Source of the DNA: DAOUBP01 sp034432655
GTDB taxonomy: Bacteria; Chloroflexota; Anaerolineae; CG2-30-64-16
Reading direction: 5' to 3'
Length of the DNA stretch: 37,212 nt
Assembly (NCBI GenBank): GCA_034432655.1
Contig: DAOUBP010000163.1
Location: 1 to 37,212, forward strand
The position numbers and the translations under genes are program-made. Below, one piece after another: positions 1 through 9,022 of this stretch. The stretch's first letter is position 1, and each line of letters starts with the position of its first letter. Under the pieces are notes generated by a model. It was not told the origin of the DNA and made no database searches. It saw nothing but the letters and a program-made list of their open reading frames with translations.

Positions 1-2954
1 GCCGGGCTGGCCTCGGCCACGTTGAGCTTCTGGCGTTACAACGTCAACGGTGATGTCACGGCGCTGGCGGCCGGCTGGCAGCCGGATCCGGTGACCTTGC
101 CCCGCACCGAAGCGGAGCGGGCGGATAACATCCAGGCCGCGGATTACTTCTATGTCCTGGCCATCCTGCCGGACGGCACGATAGATTACCTGTTCAGCGA
201 AACGGTCAACGCGCCGTCGTGGCGATCGCGGACGATCACACTGAACGTGAGCCGGTATGCGGGGAAGACGATCCGCTTCCAGTTCGGCACCTACAACAAC
301 GGCACGGGCGGCATTTCCCGCACCTTTGTGGATGATGTGGCCCTGAGCCTGTGCCCGCCGGCCGGCGCGTTGGTGCTGCCCGGCGGCTGGGCGCAGCGGG
401 TGATCGGCCGGCCCGAGTCGGCGACCCTGTATGCGGACGTACAGGGCACGCTCTATCGCTCGGACGATGCCGGCGCGACCTGGCGCATCTCCGGCACGGC
501 CCGACCGGAGCGGATGTTGCTGAGTGCCAACGCCAACGTGCTGTACGCCGGCAACGGCTACCCGTGCTACATGGGCGGGCCGGATGAGCCCATGTGGCGC
601 TCAATTGACGGCGGCGCGACCTGGCAGCAGATGCCGGCCGGCCAGAACTTGAAGCCGCTGGCCGCGCATCCAACCGACCAGCGGTTGTACGCGGCCGGCT
701 GCAACGGCCCTTATCTCAGCACCAACGCGGCCGTCAGCTTCACCCACCAACCCGGTGAGATCTTCGGCCTCTACAATGTGCACTTCATCGCGCCCGTTGA
801 CCCGGCCTGGAGTACCGTCTGGATCGGCGGCATCAGCGAGGGGGGCGGCGGCGCAGTGATTGTCAGCACCGACAGCGGTGCTACCTGGGCCCAGAGCACG
901 CCGCTCTATCTGGACATGGGCTGGATACAGGGCCTGGCCGTGGATCGCTTTGCGACCGGCATCGTCTACGCGCCGGCCTACCGCGGGTTTTACTACACCC
1001 TCGACAACGGCCTGACCTGGCTCAACGCCTCGACGGGACTGGCGGATGTGCTAGATCCGGGCGCTGGCACCGGGACTTACGGTTTGGGCCCGGTGGCGCA
1101 GGATCCCGTCGGCTCGCCGCATCAGCTTTTCCTGGGCACTGTGCGCGGGTTGTATCGCGGCGTGCCGGGGAGCAGCCCGTGGGTCAAGATAACCGGCACC
1201 CCGTTCGACACGCAAGCGGTGCGCGATCTGTTAGTGCTGGATGCCGCGCCAACCAGGCTGTACGTCACCACAGCGCAAGGTGTGTTCCTGCACAACACCG
1301 GCAGCGTACCGCCGATATCTACGCCGACCGCCACCGCCACTGGGACGCCCCCGATCACGGCTACGCCGACCGCCACGCCTTCGCGCACATCCACACCGAC
1401 ATCTACGTTTACTGCAACCGTGACCCGTACACCGACGTTGACCGCGACGGCCACGCCTTCGCCGACCTCCACTGCGACGCCCACACCGACACCTACGCGG
1501 ATCCCCGACATCCTGACCGACCGCTGGCTGCAACACCTGGTGGTCGCACCCGGTCCGACCGGCCGGCTCTACGGCATTACCAACGAGTGGCGCCTGGTGA
1601 CCAGCGCGGATCGCGGCGCGACGTGGACCTATATGAATGCACCGGCCGGCGGGTTCCTGGGGATGGATTACAACCATCCTGATACCCTCTACATCGGCGC
1701 CGGATCCGGCGGGCTGTGGCGCACCACCGATGGTGGCGTCACCTGGGAACAGCGCACCACGTTAATGGTCGGGCCTGTGGCGGTGAGCTTCGACGACCCG
1801 CAGGCGCTGTGGGGTGGCCTGTGGTGGGACTTTGCGCCGTTGGCCCGCAGCGCCGACGGCGGCGTTACCTGGACTCCTACCGAGCCGAACACCGAGCGGG
1901 AAGCGATCAGCCCGATCTTGATTGATCCGGTGTCGCACAACCTGGTCTTCGTGGTCACCATGAACCGCCGCGGCACAGCTGCACTGGAGCGTACCTCGGG
2001 CGGCATGTGGGAAAGCATCCCCGCGCCGGTTTACCCAATCTTCCCTGTGCTCAACGAGCCCTACCCCAGCCGCGGCCTGGCGTTGGACGGAGGATCCCGG
2101 GCATTGTACGTGGGCAACCCCAACGGCACCCTGTTCGTCAGCTACAACGCCCACGCGCTGAACAAGGACGAGATCACCTGGCAACCGGTCTATACCTTCC
2201 CCGCCCAGCCGTCGCCCCTGGCTATAGGCGCAGGGCCGACCGGCAGCGCCCTGTACGTGACCATCAGCATCAACCCGTGGGATACCGGCCTGCCCGGCCG
2301 CACCCTGCGCAGCGACGACGGCGGCGTCACCTGGGTGCCGCTGACCATTCCGCCCCCGCCGGCCGCGCCGACCCTCACGCCTACGCCGACTGCCACAGCG
2401 ACCGCGCCGGCCGCCTGCTATGAGGGGCTGGTCAACGGCGGGTTCGAGACGGATGCCGGCTGGGCCATCAAGAGCAACCCGGTCCTGGCGGCGTATGTCA
2501 CCACCCCTGTGTATAACGGGAGCCGCAGCATGCGAACCGGTATCCCGGCCGGCGGCGCCAATACCTACAGCTACTCGCCCATCGAGCAGGCGGTGGTGTT
2601 CCCGGCCGGGCTGGCCTCGGCCACGCTGAGCTTCTGGCGTTACAACGTCAACGGTGATGTCACGGCGCTGGCGGCCGGCTGGCAGCCGGATCCGGCGACC
2701 TTGCCCCGCACCGAGGCGGAGCGGGCGGATAACATCCAGGCCGCGGATTACTTCTATGTCCTGGCCATCCTGCCCGACGACACGATTGACTACCTGTTTA
2801 CGGAGTCGGTCAATGCGCCGTCGTGGCGATCGCGGACAATCACGCTGAACGTGAGCCGGTATGCGGGGAAGACGATCCGCTTCCAGTTCGGCACCTACAA
2901 CAACGGTGAGAGCGGTATCTCCCGCACCTTCGTGGACGACGCGTCGTTGACCCT
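1..2954 (+). repeat. Near-identical duplicated module (1-350 and 2605-2954)
   Basis: Bases 1-350 match 2605-2954 at an offset of 2604 with only scattered substitutions. Both encode the module starting AGLASATLSFWRYNVNGD and ending in FVDD followed by a CP dipeptide. Similarity falls off after about 350/2954, at the start of the linker in the second copy. The high DNA identity implies recent duplication or gene conversion within the gene. The coordinates given span both copies and the sequence between them. Confidence 0.9.
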
Positions 2955-4851
2955 CTGTCCTACAGGCCCCACAGCGACCCCGACGGCGACTCCCACGCGC
3001 ACCGTAACCTTGACGCCAACCCGTACGCCCACCACAGCACCTGGCAGCCCCACCCCCTTGCCCACGCCCGGCAGCTACCCCACGGCCGCGCCCGGCGTTT
3101 GGCCAACGCCCTACAAACTGCGGACCGTGAACCTCGGCGCCGGCAGCCACCCGCACGGCGTAGCAGTCAGCCCTGCCGGTGACCGCGCTTATATTGGGCT
3201 GCACGGTGTGGATCACAGCGGCCGTGAGCTGGCCGTGGTGGACACCCTTGGCTGGACCGTCCTCGGCCGGGCAGAACTTGCCATGCAGCCGGTTGGCCCT
3301 AACGGCGTCGCGATCATACCGGCCAGCTACATGTCCCTGGGCTATCTGGTCGGCGTAGCCGGCCGGCAGACCGATGAGCTGTACCTGGTGGACCCGGCCT
3401 CCTGGGGGGTTCATCGGCGTTTCCCGGTGGGCGATATGCCTGACGGCGTGATCAGCCAGGGCGACCTGATCTATGTGGCCAGTTTCGGCAGCGATCTGGT
3501 CAACCTGTTCAACGTGTCCACCCTGACAAGTGCCGGCACAATCGGGGTGACGCATGAGCCATCGCTCCTGGCGGCCGATCCGGACACAGGCGATGTGTTC
3601 CTGTCGCTTCACGGTTCCAACAAGATAGCGCGTTTGCGCAACAACTACCTGTCCCAGGAGTATGCGGATATCCCAGAGCCGTACGGCATCGCGTTCGATC
3701 CGACCGACCGGCGACTGTATGTCGCAAACCGGGGGGGACATCACAAAGTCACGGTGTTGGACGTCAGCACTGGCGCTATTGCGGGCGCGATCAACATCGG
3801 CCGCGAGCCGTTTGTGTTGGCAGTGAACCCGGACACCGGGCATCTGTTCGTGGCTTGTGGCGATGAGGTGCGGGTGTATGACACTTTCGACTGGTCGTTT
3901 GTCGTTTCGATCCCGGTGCCCGCCGGCGCGGAAGAGGGCATCGCGGTGGACAGCGGCCGCGACCTCGTCTATGTGACCAGCCGCGAAGGGGATGCGTTGA
4001 CCGTGATCCAGGACGCCGGCCCGCCCCTGGTCCTGTTCATCAGCACCCGCGACGGCAATGGCGAGATCTACCGTATGTTGCCCGATGGCCGTCAACAGCA
4101 ACGCCTCACCTTTACCAGCGGTGCAGGCGAGGCGGACGCAGTCGGGTCTCCTGATGGCCAGTGGGTGGCCTACACACGGGGCGAGGCCGACGGCGCAGCG
4201 AGCCTGTGGGTGATGAGCCGCAACGGCCGCAATGCGCGGCGCCTGGAAACCTTCAAGCGCGTGAACGAGGATCCGGCCTGGTCGCCGGACGGCCAGTATC
4301 TGGTGTTCGCAGCTTACTGGGAGGACACAGGCAACTCGGACATCTTCAAGATCCATCTGCCTACCGGCCTGATGACCCGTTTGACCGCTGATCCGGCAGC
4401 TGACCTTGACCCGGACTGGTCGTGGGGTACGGGTCGGATCGCGTTCTACTCCAACCGCAACGCACCGAATTTTGAGCTGTACAGCATGGCTTCCGATGGG
4501 AGCGATGTACGACCGATCACGACTAACGTCAGCAGCGATGAGGCGCCGAGCTGGAACCCGGCAGGTACACAGCTGGCTTTCTGGGGCACCCGCGCCGAGC
4601 AGACCATTTACCGGGTGCAAAGTGACGGGACGGGTAGCATGCCCCTGGTCTCGTCGGTTGTCCGGCCGGGCAATCCGCAATGGGGGCCGGGCAGCGCCGG
4701 TTCCTGGATCGCCTTCGGCGGCTATCGGCCCGGCTCAGGGTACAGCGAGGTGTTCCGCGTGAACAGCGACGGCAGCGGGCTGGTGTTGTTGACTTTGAAC
4801 GAGATAGCTTTCGACTGGGCCACGGGTTGGCTGCCAGGGGTCGGCCCGTAA
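1..4851 (+). CDS. Large secreted multi-propeller protein with PT-rich linkers (5' end outside window)
   Basis: The frame is open from base 1, and the first codons match an internal copy at 2605, so the gene starts upstream; the TTG at 22 is not a real start. At least 1616 residues are present. In order: a jelly-roll-like module (1-350); sialidase-type Asp-box repeats with S/T-x-D-x-G-x-T-W cores (near 460, 600, 870, 1000); a Thr/Pro-rich linker (about 1315-1505); more Asp boxes (1606, 1725, 1850, 2310); a second copy of the jelly-roll module (about 2430-2955); another PT linker (2965-3105); a YVTN-type propeller (about 3120-4010); and a TolB/PD40-like propeller with SPDG repeats (about 4040-4840). 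Such proteins are usually exported and bind polymers or surfaces. No catalytic residues of a true sialidase are evident, so no enzyme activity is assigned. The signal peptide, if any, lies outside the window. Confidence 0.85.
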   Translation, partial: AGLASATLSFWRYNVNGDVTALAAGWQPDPVTLPRTEAERADNIQAADYFYVLAILPDGTIDYLFSETVNAPSWRSRTITLNVSRYAGKTIRFQFGTYNNGTGGISRTFVDDVALSLCPPAGALVLPGGWAQRVIGRPESATLYADVQGTLYRSDDAGATWRISGTARPERMLLSANANVLYAGNGYPCYMGGPDEPMWRSIDGGATWQQMPAGQNLKPLAAHPTDQRLYAAGCNGPYLSTNAAVSFTHQPGEIFGLYNVHFIAPVDPAWSTVWIGGISEGGGGAVIVSTDSGATWAQSTPLYLDMGWIQGLAVDRFATGIVYAPAYRGFYYTLDNGLTWLNASTGLADVLDPGAGTGTYGLGPVAQDPVGSPHQLFLGTVRGLYRGVPGSSPWVKITGTPFDTQAVRDLLVLDAAPTRLYVTTAQGVFLHNTGSVPPISTPTATATGTPPITATPTATPSRTSTPTSTFTATVTRTPTLTATATPSPTSTATPTPTPTRIPDILTDRWLQHLVVAPGPTGRLYGITNEWRLVTSADRGATWTYMNAPAGGFLGMDYNHPDTLYIGAGSGGLWRTTDGGVTWEQRTTLMVGPVAVSFDDPQALWGGLWWDFAPLARSADGGVTWTPTEPNTEREAISPILIDPVSHNLVFVVTMNRRGTAALERTSGGMWESIPAPVYPIFPVLNEPYPSRGLALDGGSRALYVGNPNGTLFVSYNAHALNKDEITWQPVYTFPAQPSPLAIGAGPTGSALYVTISINPWDTGLPGRTLRSDDGGVTWVPLTIPPPPAAPTLTPTPTATATAPAACYEGLVNGGFETDAGWAIKSNPVLAAYVTTPVYNGSRSMRTGIPAGGANTYSYSPIEQAVVFPAGLASATLSFWRYNVNGDVTALAAGWQPDPATLPRTEAERADNIQAADYFYVLAILPDDTIDYLFTESVNAPSWRSRTITLNVSRYAGKTIRFQFGTYNNGESGISRTFVDDASLTLCPTGPTATPTATPTRTVTLTPTRTPTTAPGSPTPLPTPGSYPTAAPGVWPTPYKLRTVNLGAGSHPHGVAVSPAGDRAYIGLHGVDHSGRELAVVDTLGWTVLGRAELAMQPVGPNGVAIIPASYMSLGYLVGVAGRQTDELYLVDPASWGVHRRFPVGDMPDGVISQGDLIYVASFGSDLVNLFNVSTLTSAGTIGVTHEPSLLAADPDTGDVFLSLHGSNKIARLRNNYLSQEYADIPEPYGIAFDPTDRRLYVANRGGHHKVTVLDVSTGAIAGAINIGREPFVLAVNPDTGHLFVACGDEVRVYDTFDWSFVVSIPVPAGAEEGIAVDSGRDLVYVTSREGDALTVIQDAGPPLVLFISTRDGNGEIYRMLPDGRQQQRLTFTSGAGEADAVGSPDGQWVAYTRGEADGAASLWVMSRNGRNARRLETFKRVNEDPAWSPDGQYLVFAAYWEDTGNSDIFKIHLPTGLMTRLTADPAADLDPDWSWGTGRIAFYSNRNAPNFELYSMASDGSDVRPITTNVSSDEAPSWNPAGTQLAFWGTRAEQTIYRVQSDGTGSMPLVSSVVRPGNPQWGPGSAGSWIAFGGYRPGSGYSEVFRVNSDGSGLVLLTLNEIAFDWATGWLPGVGP

Positions 4852-4903
4852 TGCGGCGTCTGTTTCGGCGTTTTCCACCAAAGGCGCCGCTGCTTTTGGA
4901 CTG

Positions 4904-4960
4904 GAGGCTCTAGCCGGTTTCCGGGCGTTTGGAGTTACCCAAGAAACCGGCTGGAGCCTC
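4904..4960 (+). terminator. Long hairpin after the propeller gene; terminator or REP-like repeat
   Basis: Arms 4904-4921 and 4943-4960 pair over 18 bp with one G-T pair and a 21-base loop. The stem holds the CCGGTTTC/GAAACCGG core also found at 11390-11423. A short T run (4972-4976) follows 11 bases later. It lies 53 bases after the stop at 4851, so it may terminate the propeller gene, but the shared core suggests a repeat family. The rest of 4852-5031 holds a second inverted repeat (4988-4997 with 5013-5023), possibly the 3' end of the convergent trpB transcript. Confidence 0.5.
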
Positions 4961-5031
4961 GGCTCCGAAGATTTTTGGCATTCCTGTCCGGGGCCTGGCG
5001 CGAAGCCTTCTTCAGGGCCCCGGTCACGCCC

Positions 5032-6402
<1,371 letters not shown>

Positions 6403-6940
6403 GTCTCCCCTCCGTTTTTGATAGGGCCCGTTGGCCCGGATACCGGCGAGCCTGTTTAGGGGAGAGGGCTCGGCCCGCCGGAAAACAAAGACCCCCGCCC
6501 CCAAAAGGGGACGAGGGTCATCAGACCTCCCGTGGTGCCACCCCAGTTAGGCGGGCCATCCATGATGGATGCGCCGGCCTCACTCGTTGCAGGGACGGGA
6601 ACCGTTTGCAGGCGATCCTTGCTTGCAGGGGTTCCGATCCCCTCGGCCCTGATAACGGTGGCGGCTCCGGCAAAACCTACTTGGCTTTGCAGTCTATGGT
6701 CGTTTCGTCAAATCGTCCGGTTGTCCATGGCTTGGCGGCCGATCAACCGATCGTTGGACTAACTGACCACTTAACTGCTTGACCGTTCAACTCGCAGCTC
6801 CCCGGTCCATTCGGCATGTGCGCTGGCGCAACCCTCGCAGCTATTGGGTCGCTCTCTGATGCCCCGCTTCGCCCATCTGGGCGCCCACAGGTCATGCGTA
6901 CTCGTCCGGTTCAACGCTTTTCATGTGGCTATTCGATTGT
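6403..6940 (-). promoter_or_regulatory. tRNA-Trp T-box leader of trpB
   Basis: Reading the minus strand, the leader holds the T-box hallmarks in order: an AGAGAGCGACCC element of Stem I (about 6845-6856), a specifier-loop segment GAATGGACC with TGG (Trp codon) at 6807-6809, a CCGTTATC segment (about 6651-6658), the T-box core GGGTGGCACCACGGG across 6531-6545, and an intrinsic terminator (6482-6519). The bulge base after TGG is C (TGGC at 6537-6540), which would pair with discriminator G73 of bacterial tRNA-Trp. Uncharged tRNA-Trp would stabilise the antiterminator and turn trpB on. The leader, about 540 bases, is longer than usual because of a repeat-like stretch (about 6660-6795) between Stem I and the antiterminator. 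Confidence 0.88.
6482..6519 (-). terminator. T-box regulated intrinsic terminator
   Basis: On the minus strand GACCCTCGTCCCC and GGGGGCGGGGGTC form a stem closed by TTTT, followed at once by TTTGTTTTC. It sits directly after the T-box core and before the trpB ribosome site, as expected for the switchable terminator. Confidence 0.85.
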
Positions 6941-6947
6941 GGGCAAA

Positions 6948-6976
6948 ACTATAGCATGGATGGCGCAGGCTGTCAA
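6948..6976 (-). promoter_or_regulatory. Strong housekeeping promoter of the trpB leader
   Basis: TTGACA (6971-6976), a 17-base spacer and TATAGT (6948-6953), with TGC just before the -10 as an extended -10. The -35 box overlaps the stop codon of thioredoxin: the TGA at 6973-6975 lies inside TTGACA. Transcription would start near 6941. Confidence 0.85.
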
Positions 6977-7305
6977 ACCGACAGATGCGGCAAGATCTTC
7001 TCTAGCAACTTGTCCTTCGGCAGGAATCCGACAATCGTCTCAACTAACGTGCCGTTTTTGAACACCAACAGGGTAGGAATGCCGGTGATGCCGAACCGGG
7101 CTGGCGTATCGGGGTTGGTGTCCACGTCCACTTTAGCGATCTTGATCTTGCCGGCGTATTCTGCGGCGATCTGATCGAGGATCGGCGCGATGCGCTTACA
7201 TGGCATGCACCACTCGGCCCAAAAATCGGTGACGGTCAGCAGGGGCGAGTGGAGCACCTCAGCCTCGAAGGTGGCATCGGTGACCTGTATCGTAGCTGCA
7301 CCCAT
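6973..7305 (-). CDS. trxA: Thioredoxin
   Basis: A 110-residue cytoplasmic dithiol-disulfide reductase that keeps protein thiols reduced with electrons from thioredoxin reductase. The single thioredoxin fold shows the active site WCMPC (Cys33, Cys36), the cis-proline motif GIPTL (Pro77) and the buried Asp27. The active site has Met where classical thioredoxins have Gly (WCGPC), which may shift its redox potential. There is no signal peptide. The ATG at 7305 follows AGGAGGAG at good spacing. The gene has its own promoter and diverges from the esterase gene. Confidence 0.93.
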   Translation of the reverse strand: MGAATIQVTDATFEAEVLHSPLLTVTDFWAEWCMPCKRIAPILDQIAAEYAGKIKIAKVDVDTNPDTPARFGITGIPTLLVFKNGTLVETIVGFLPKDKLLEKILPHLSV

Positions 7306-7341
7306 GATCGGAATCTCCTCCTGGTTCCCAAAGTTACGGCC

Positions 7342-7371
7342 ATGTTACCTGAGAGCTGAGGGGTTTGTCAA
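7342..7371 (-). promoter_or_regulatory. Candidate promoter of trxA
   Basis: TTGACA (7366-7371), an 18-base spacer and TAACAT (7342-7347), about 37 bases before the thioredoxin start. The -35 is perfect and the -10 is weak. Confidence 0.55.
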
Positions 7372-7390
7372 AGACGGCGGGCACCACTGA

Positions 7391-7419
7391 TTGCCGATCC
7401 GATAGAGGCATGCTAGAAT
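7391..7419 (+). promoter_or_regulatory. Candidate promoter of the esterase gene
   Basis: TTGCCG (7391-7396), a 17-base spacer and TAGAAT (7414-7419), with TGC before the -10 as an extended -10. The gene starts at 7450. Confidence 0.6.
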
Positions 7420-7449
7420 AACAAAGCTTAATCTTTCGACGAGGTTCTC

Positions 7450-8391
7450 ATGGTAATGGATCGTCAGTCTACGCTGGGTTCCGGAGTTGAGACACCGAAC
7501 ACACTGAATCTCTCCCCGTTTGCACAACAGCCCCCGACCGAATCTTCATCGGCTGCTCAGTGGCTGGATTACACCGAAGTTTACCCGTCGGGACAACACA
7601 CAGTGACGGGTATGGTCAAGGTGTTGCGTGACTTCTACAGCCCACAACTGGCCAACCGACGCGATATCCTGGTTTATTTGCCGAAGACATACATGGCCGG
7701 CCAACAACGCTATCCTGTGCTTTATATGCACGATGGGCAGAACCTGTTTGACAGCGCCACCAGTTTCGCGGGTGAGTGGTGCGTGGATGAAACGATGGAA
7801 GATCTGGCCGGCCAGGGTATTGAAGCGATTGTTGTGGGTATCTCCAACGTCGGCCCCCGGCGCTATCACGAGTACATCCCTTTCCCGTCACCCGATCTGC
7901 CCGATGCCGAGGGCGATAAGTACATTGCGTTTATCGCAGAGACCCTGAAACCGCTCATTGACCGCCACTTTCGTACGCAGCCGGAGCGGGAACACACCGG
8001 CATTATGGGCTCGTCGCTGGGCGGGCTGATCAGCCTGTACGCCTTCTTTGCGCGTCCCGCTGTTTTCGGCCTGGTCGGCGCGGTCAGCCCCTCTTTACGT
8101 TGGGGCAACCAGGGGATCTTCCCCTTTGTGGAGGCTGCGCGCTGCGTGCCGGGCCGCGTCTATCTGGATGTCGGCACGGCCGAGGGGGTCAAGGCAGCGG
8201 CGGACACGCCGGCGCGGCCCTCTGCGCCCGCGGGCTATGTGCAACAGGTGCGCCGCATGAACGCATTGCTGGTGCAAAAGGGATATCGTCCCGGCGAGGA
8301 TTTGCTATACGTGGAGGAGGAAGGGGGCATCCACCATGAATCCGCTTGGGCGCGGCGGCTGCCAAACGCGCTGCGGTTTCTGCTGGGGTGA
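7450..8391 (+). CDS. Putative esterase, alpha/beta hydrolase (esterase D / enterochelin esterase-like)
   Basis: A 313-residue protein with the PF00756-type alpha/beta hydrolase fold. Visible features are the strand and oxyanion region around VLYMHDGQNLFD (about residues 90-101), the nucleophile elbow GSSLGG (Ser189) and a late His pair in GIHHES as candidate catalytic histidine. There is no signal peptide, so a cytoplasmic place is likely. This superfamily includes enterochelin esterases, S-formylglutathione hydrolases and other ester hydrolases; the substrate cannot be read from sequence. The start ATG at 7450 has GACGAGG before it; an ATG six bases later is possible. The gene stands alone, between divergent trxA and convergent cytochrome c. 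Confidence 0.85.
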   Translation: MVMDRQSTLGSGVETPNTLNLSPFAQQPPTESSSAAQWLDYTEVYPSGQHTVTGMVKVLRDFYSPQLANRRDILVYLPKTYMAGQQRYPVLYMHDGQNLFDSATSFAGEWCVDETMEDLAGQGIEAIVVGISNVGPRRYHEYIPFPSPDLPDAEGDKYIAFIAETLKPLIDRHFRTQPEREHTGIMGSSLGGLISLYAFFARPAVFGLVGAVSPSLRWGNQGIFPFVEAARCVPGRVYLDVGTAEGVKAAADTPARPSAPAGYVQQVRRMNALLVQKGYRPGEDLLYVEEEGGIHHESAWARRLPNALRFLLG

Positions 8392-8450
8392 TGTTCGACG
8401 AGAGGGAGTAAGGCTTGTGATAACGAAGAGACAGCCTTCCCAAAATCAAA

Positions 8451-8483
8451 AGGCCTTTGAGAACGCAAGGTTCTCAAAGGCCT
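8451..8483. terminator. Bidirectional terminator hairpin
   Basis: A perfect 14-bp stem (8451-8464 with 8470-8483) with a 5-base loop lies between convergent stops at 8391 and 8512. On the minus strand it is followed by TTTTGATTTT, so it most clearly ends the cytochrome c transcript; on the plus strand it can also stop the esterase transcript. Confidence 0.8.
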
Positions 8484-8511
8484 GCGGGTTTGTCTGTGGT
8501 CTTGACCTCTG

Positions 8512-8913
8512 CTATTTCAGCGTGAGGAGATAGGCCACCAGGTCGTTAAGTTCCTGTTCCTTCAAGTCATTCTTGTACGATTGCATCACGCCGGCGGGGT
8601 AATCCTTCACCACGTGGGCATTAGGCTCCAGGATAGACTGCCGGATGTATTCCTCGGCCGAGAGCCCGGCGACCTCGCTGCCGGCTCGGGTTGCGATCCC
8701 TTTCATGCTAGGACCGACCAGCTTGCTGCCGTCCAGCGAATGGCAGGTGATGCAGCCGGCCTGGGCACCGATCACCGTCTGCTTGAAAAGCTTCTCGCCG
8801 TTTGCGACATTTGCGCCACCTGCGGCCGGTGCAGGGGCTGCCCCACCGCCGCCCCCACCACATGCCGCCAACAACAAGACCAGGACCGCCAGAACGAAGA
8901 ACGCCTTGCGCAT
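8512..8913 (-). CDS. Monoheme cytochrome c lipoprotein
   Basis: A 133-residue exported electron carrier. Residues 1-18 form a lipoprotein signal ending in the lipobox LAAC (Cys18), followed by a Gly/Ala/Pro linker. The class I cytochrome c domain has CITCH (Cys54, Cys57, His58) and a candidate axial Met110 in AGVMQSY. It should be anchored to the outside of the membrane and pass electrons to the CuA site of the oxidase encoded upstream. The domain closely resembles the C-terminal domain of the preceding fusion protein; both end in LLTLK, so they are probably duplicates. The gene has its own promoter at 8967-8994 and the start follows AAAGGAGAAG. Confidence 0.92.
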   Translation of the reverse strand: MRKAFFVLAVLVLLLAACGGGGGGAAPAPAAGGANVANGEKLFKQTVIGAQAGCITCHSLDGSKLVGPSMKGIATRAGSEVAGLSAEEYIRQSILEPNAHVVKDYPAGVMQSYKNDLKEQELNDLVAYLLTLK

Positions 8914-8966
8914 AGCTCTTCTCCTTTTGAGTGGATGTTGCAGCCTTTAGAACCGCTGACAATCCC

Positions 8967-8994
8967 ATTATATGCGCCTTCTCTCACGGAGCAA
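8967..8994 (-). promoter_or_regulatory. Promoter of the cytochrome c lipoprotein gene
   Basis: TATAAT (8967-8972) with TTGCTC (8989-8994) 16 bases upstream. It lets this cytochrome be expressed apart from the long upstream operon. Confidence 0.65.
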
Positions 8995-9022
8995 GTTTCC
9001 GATTTGTTAGCGCGCCGGCCGG

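Noticed and set aside
1762..4680. A 972-codon open frame on the minus strand opposite the propeller gene
   Set aside because: It lies fully antisense to a clear coding sequence with recognisable repeats; its product shows no family motif and the composition is typical of a GC-rich shadow frame.
6403..6972. Small plus-strand frames in the trpB upstream region
   Set aside because: The region is fully explained by the T-box leader and promoter; the frames have no ribosome sites or similarity to known proteins.
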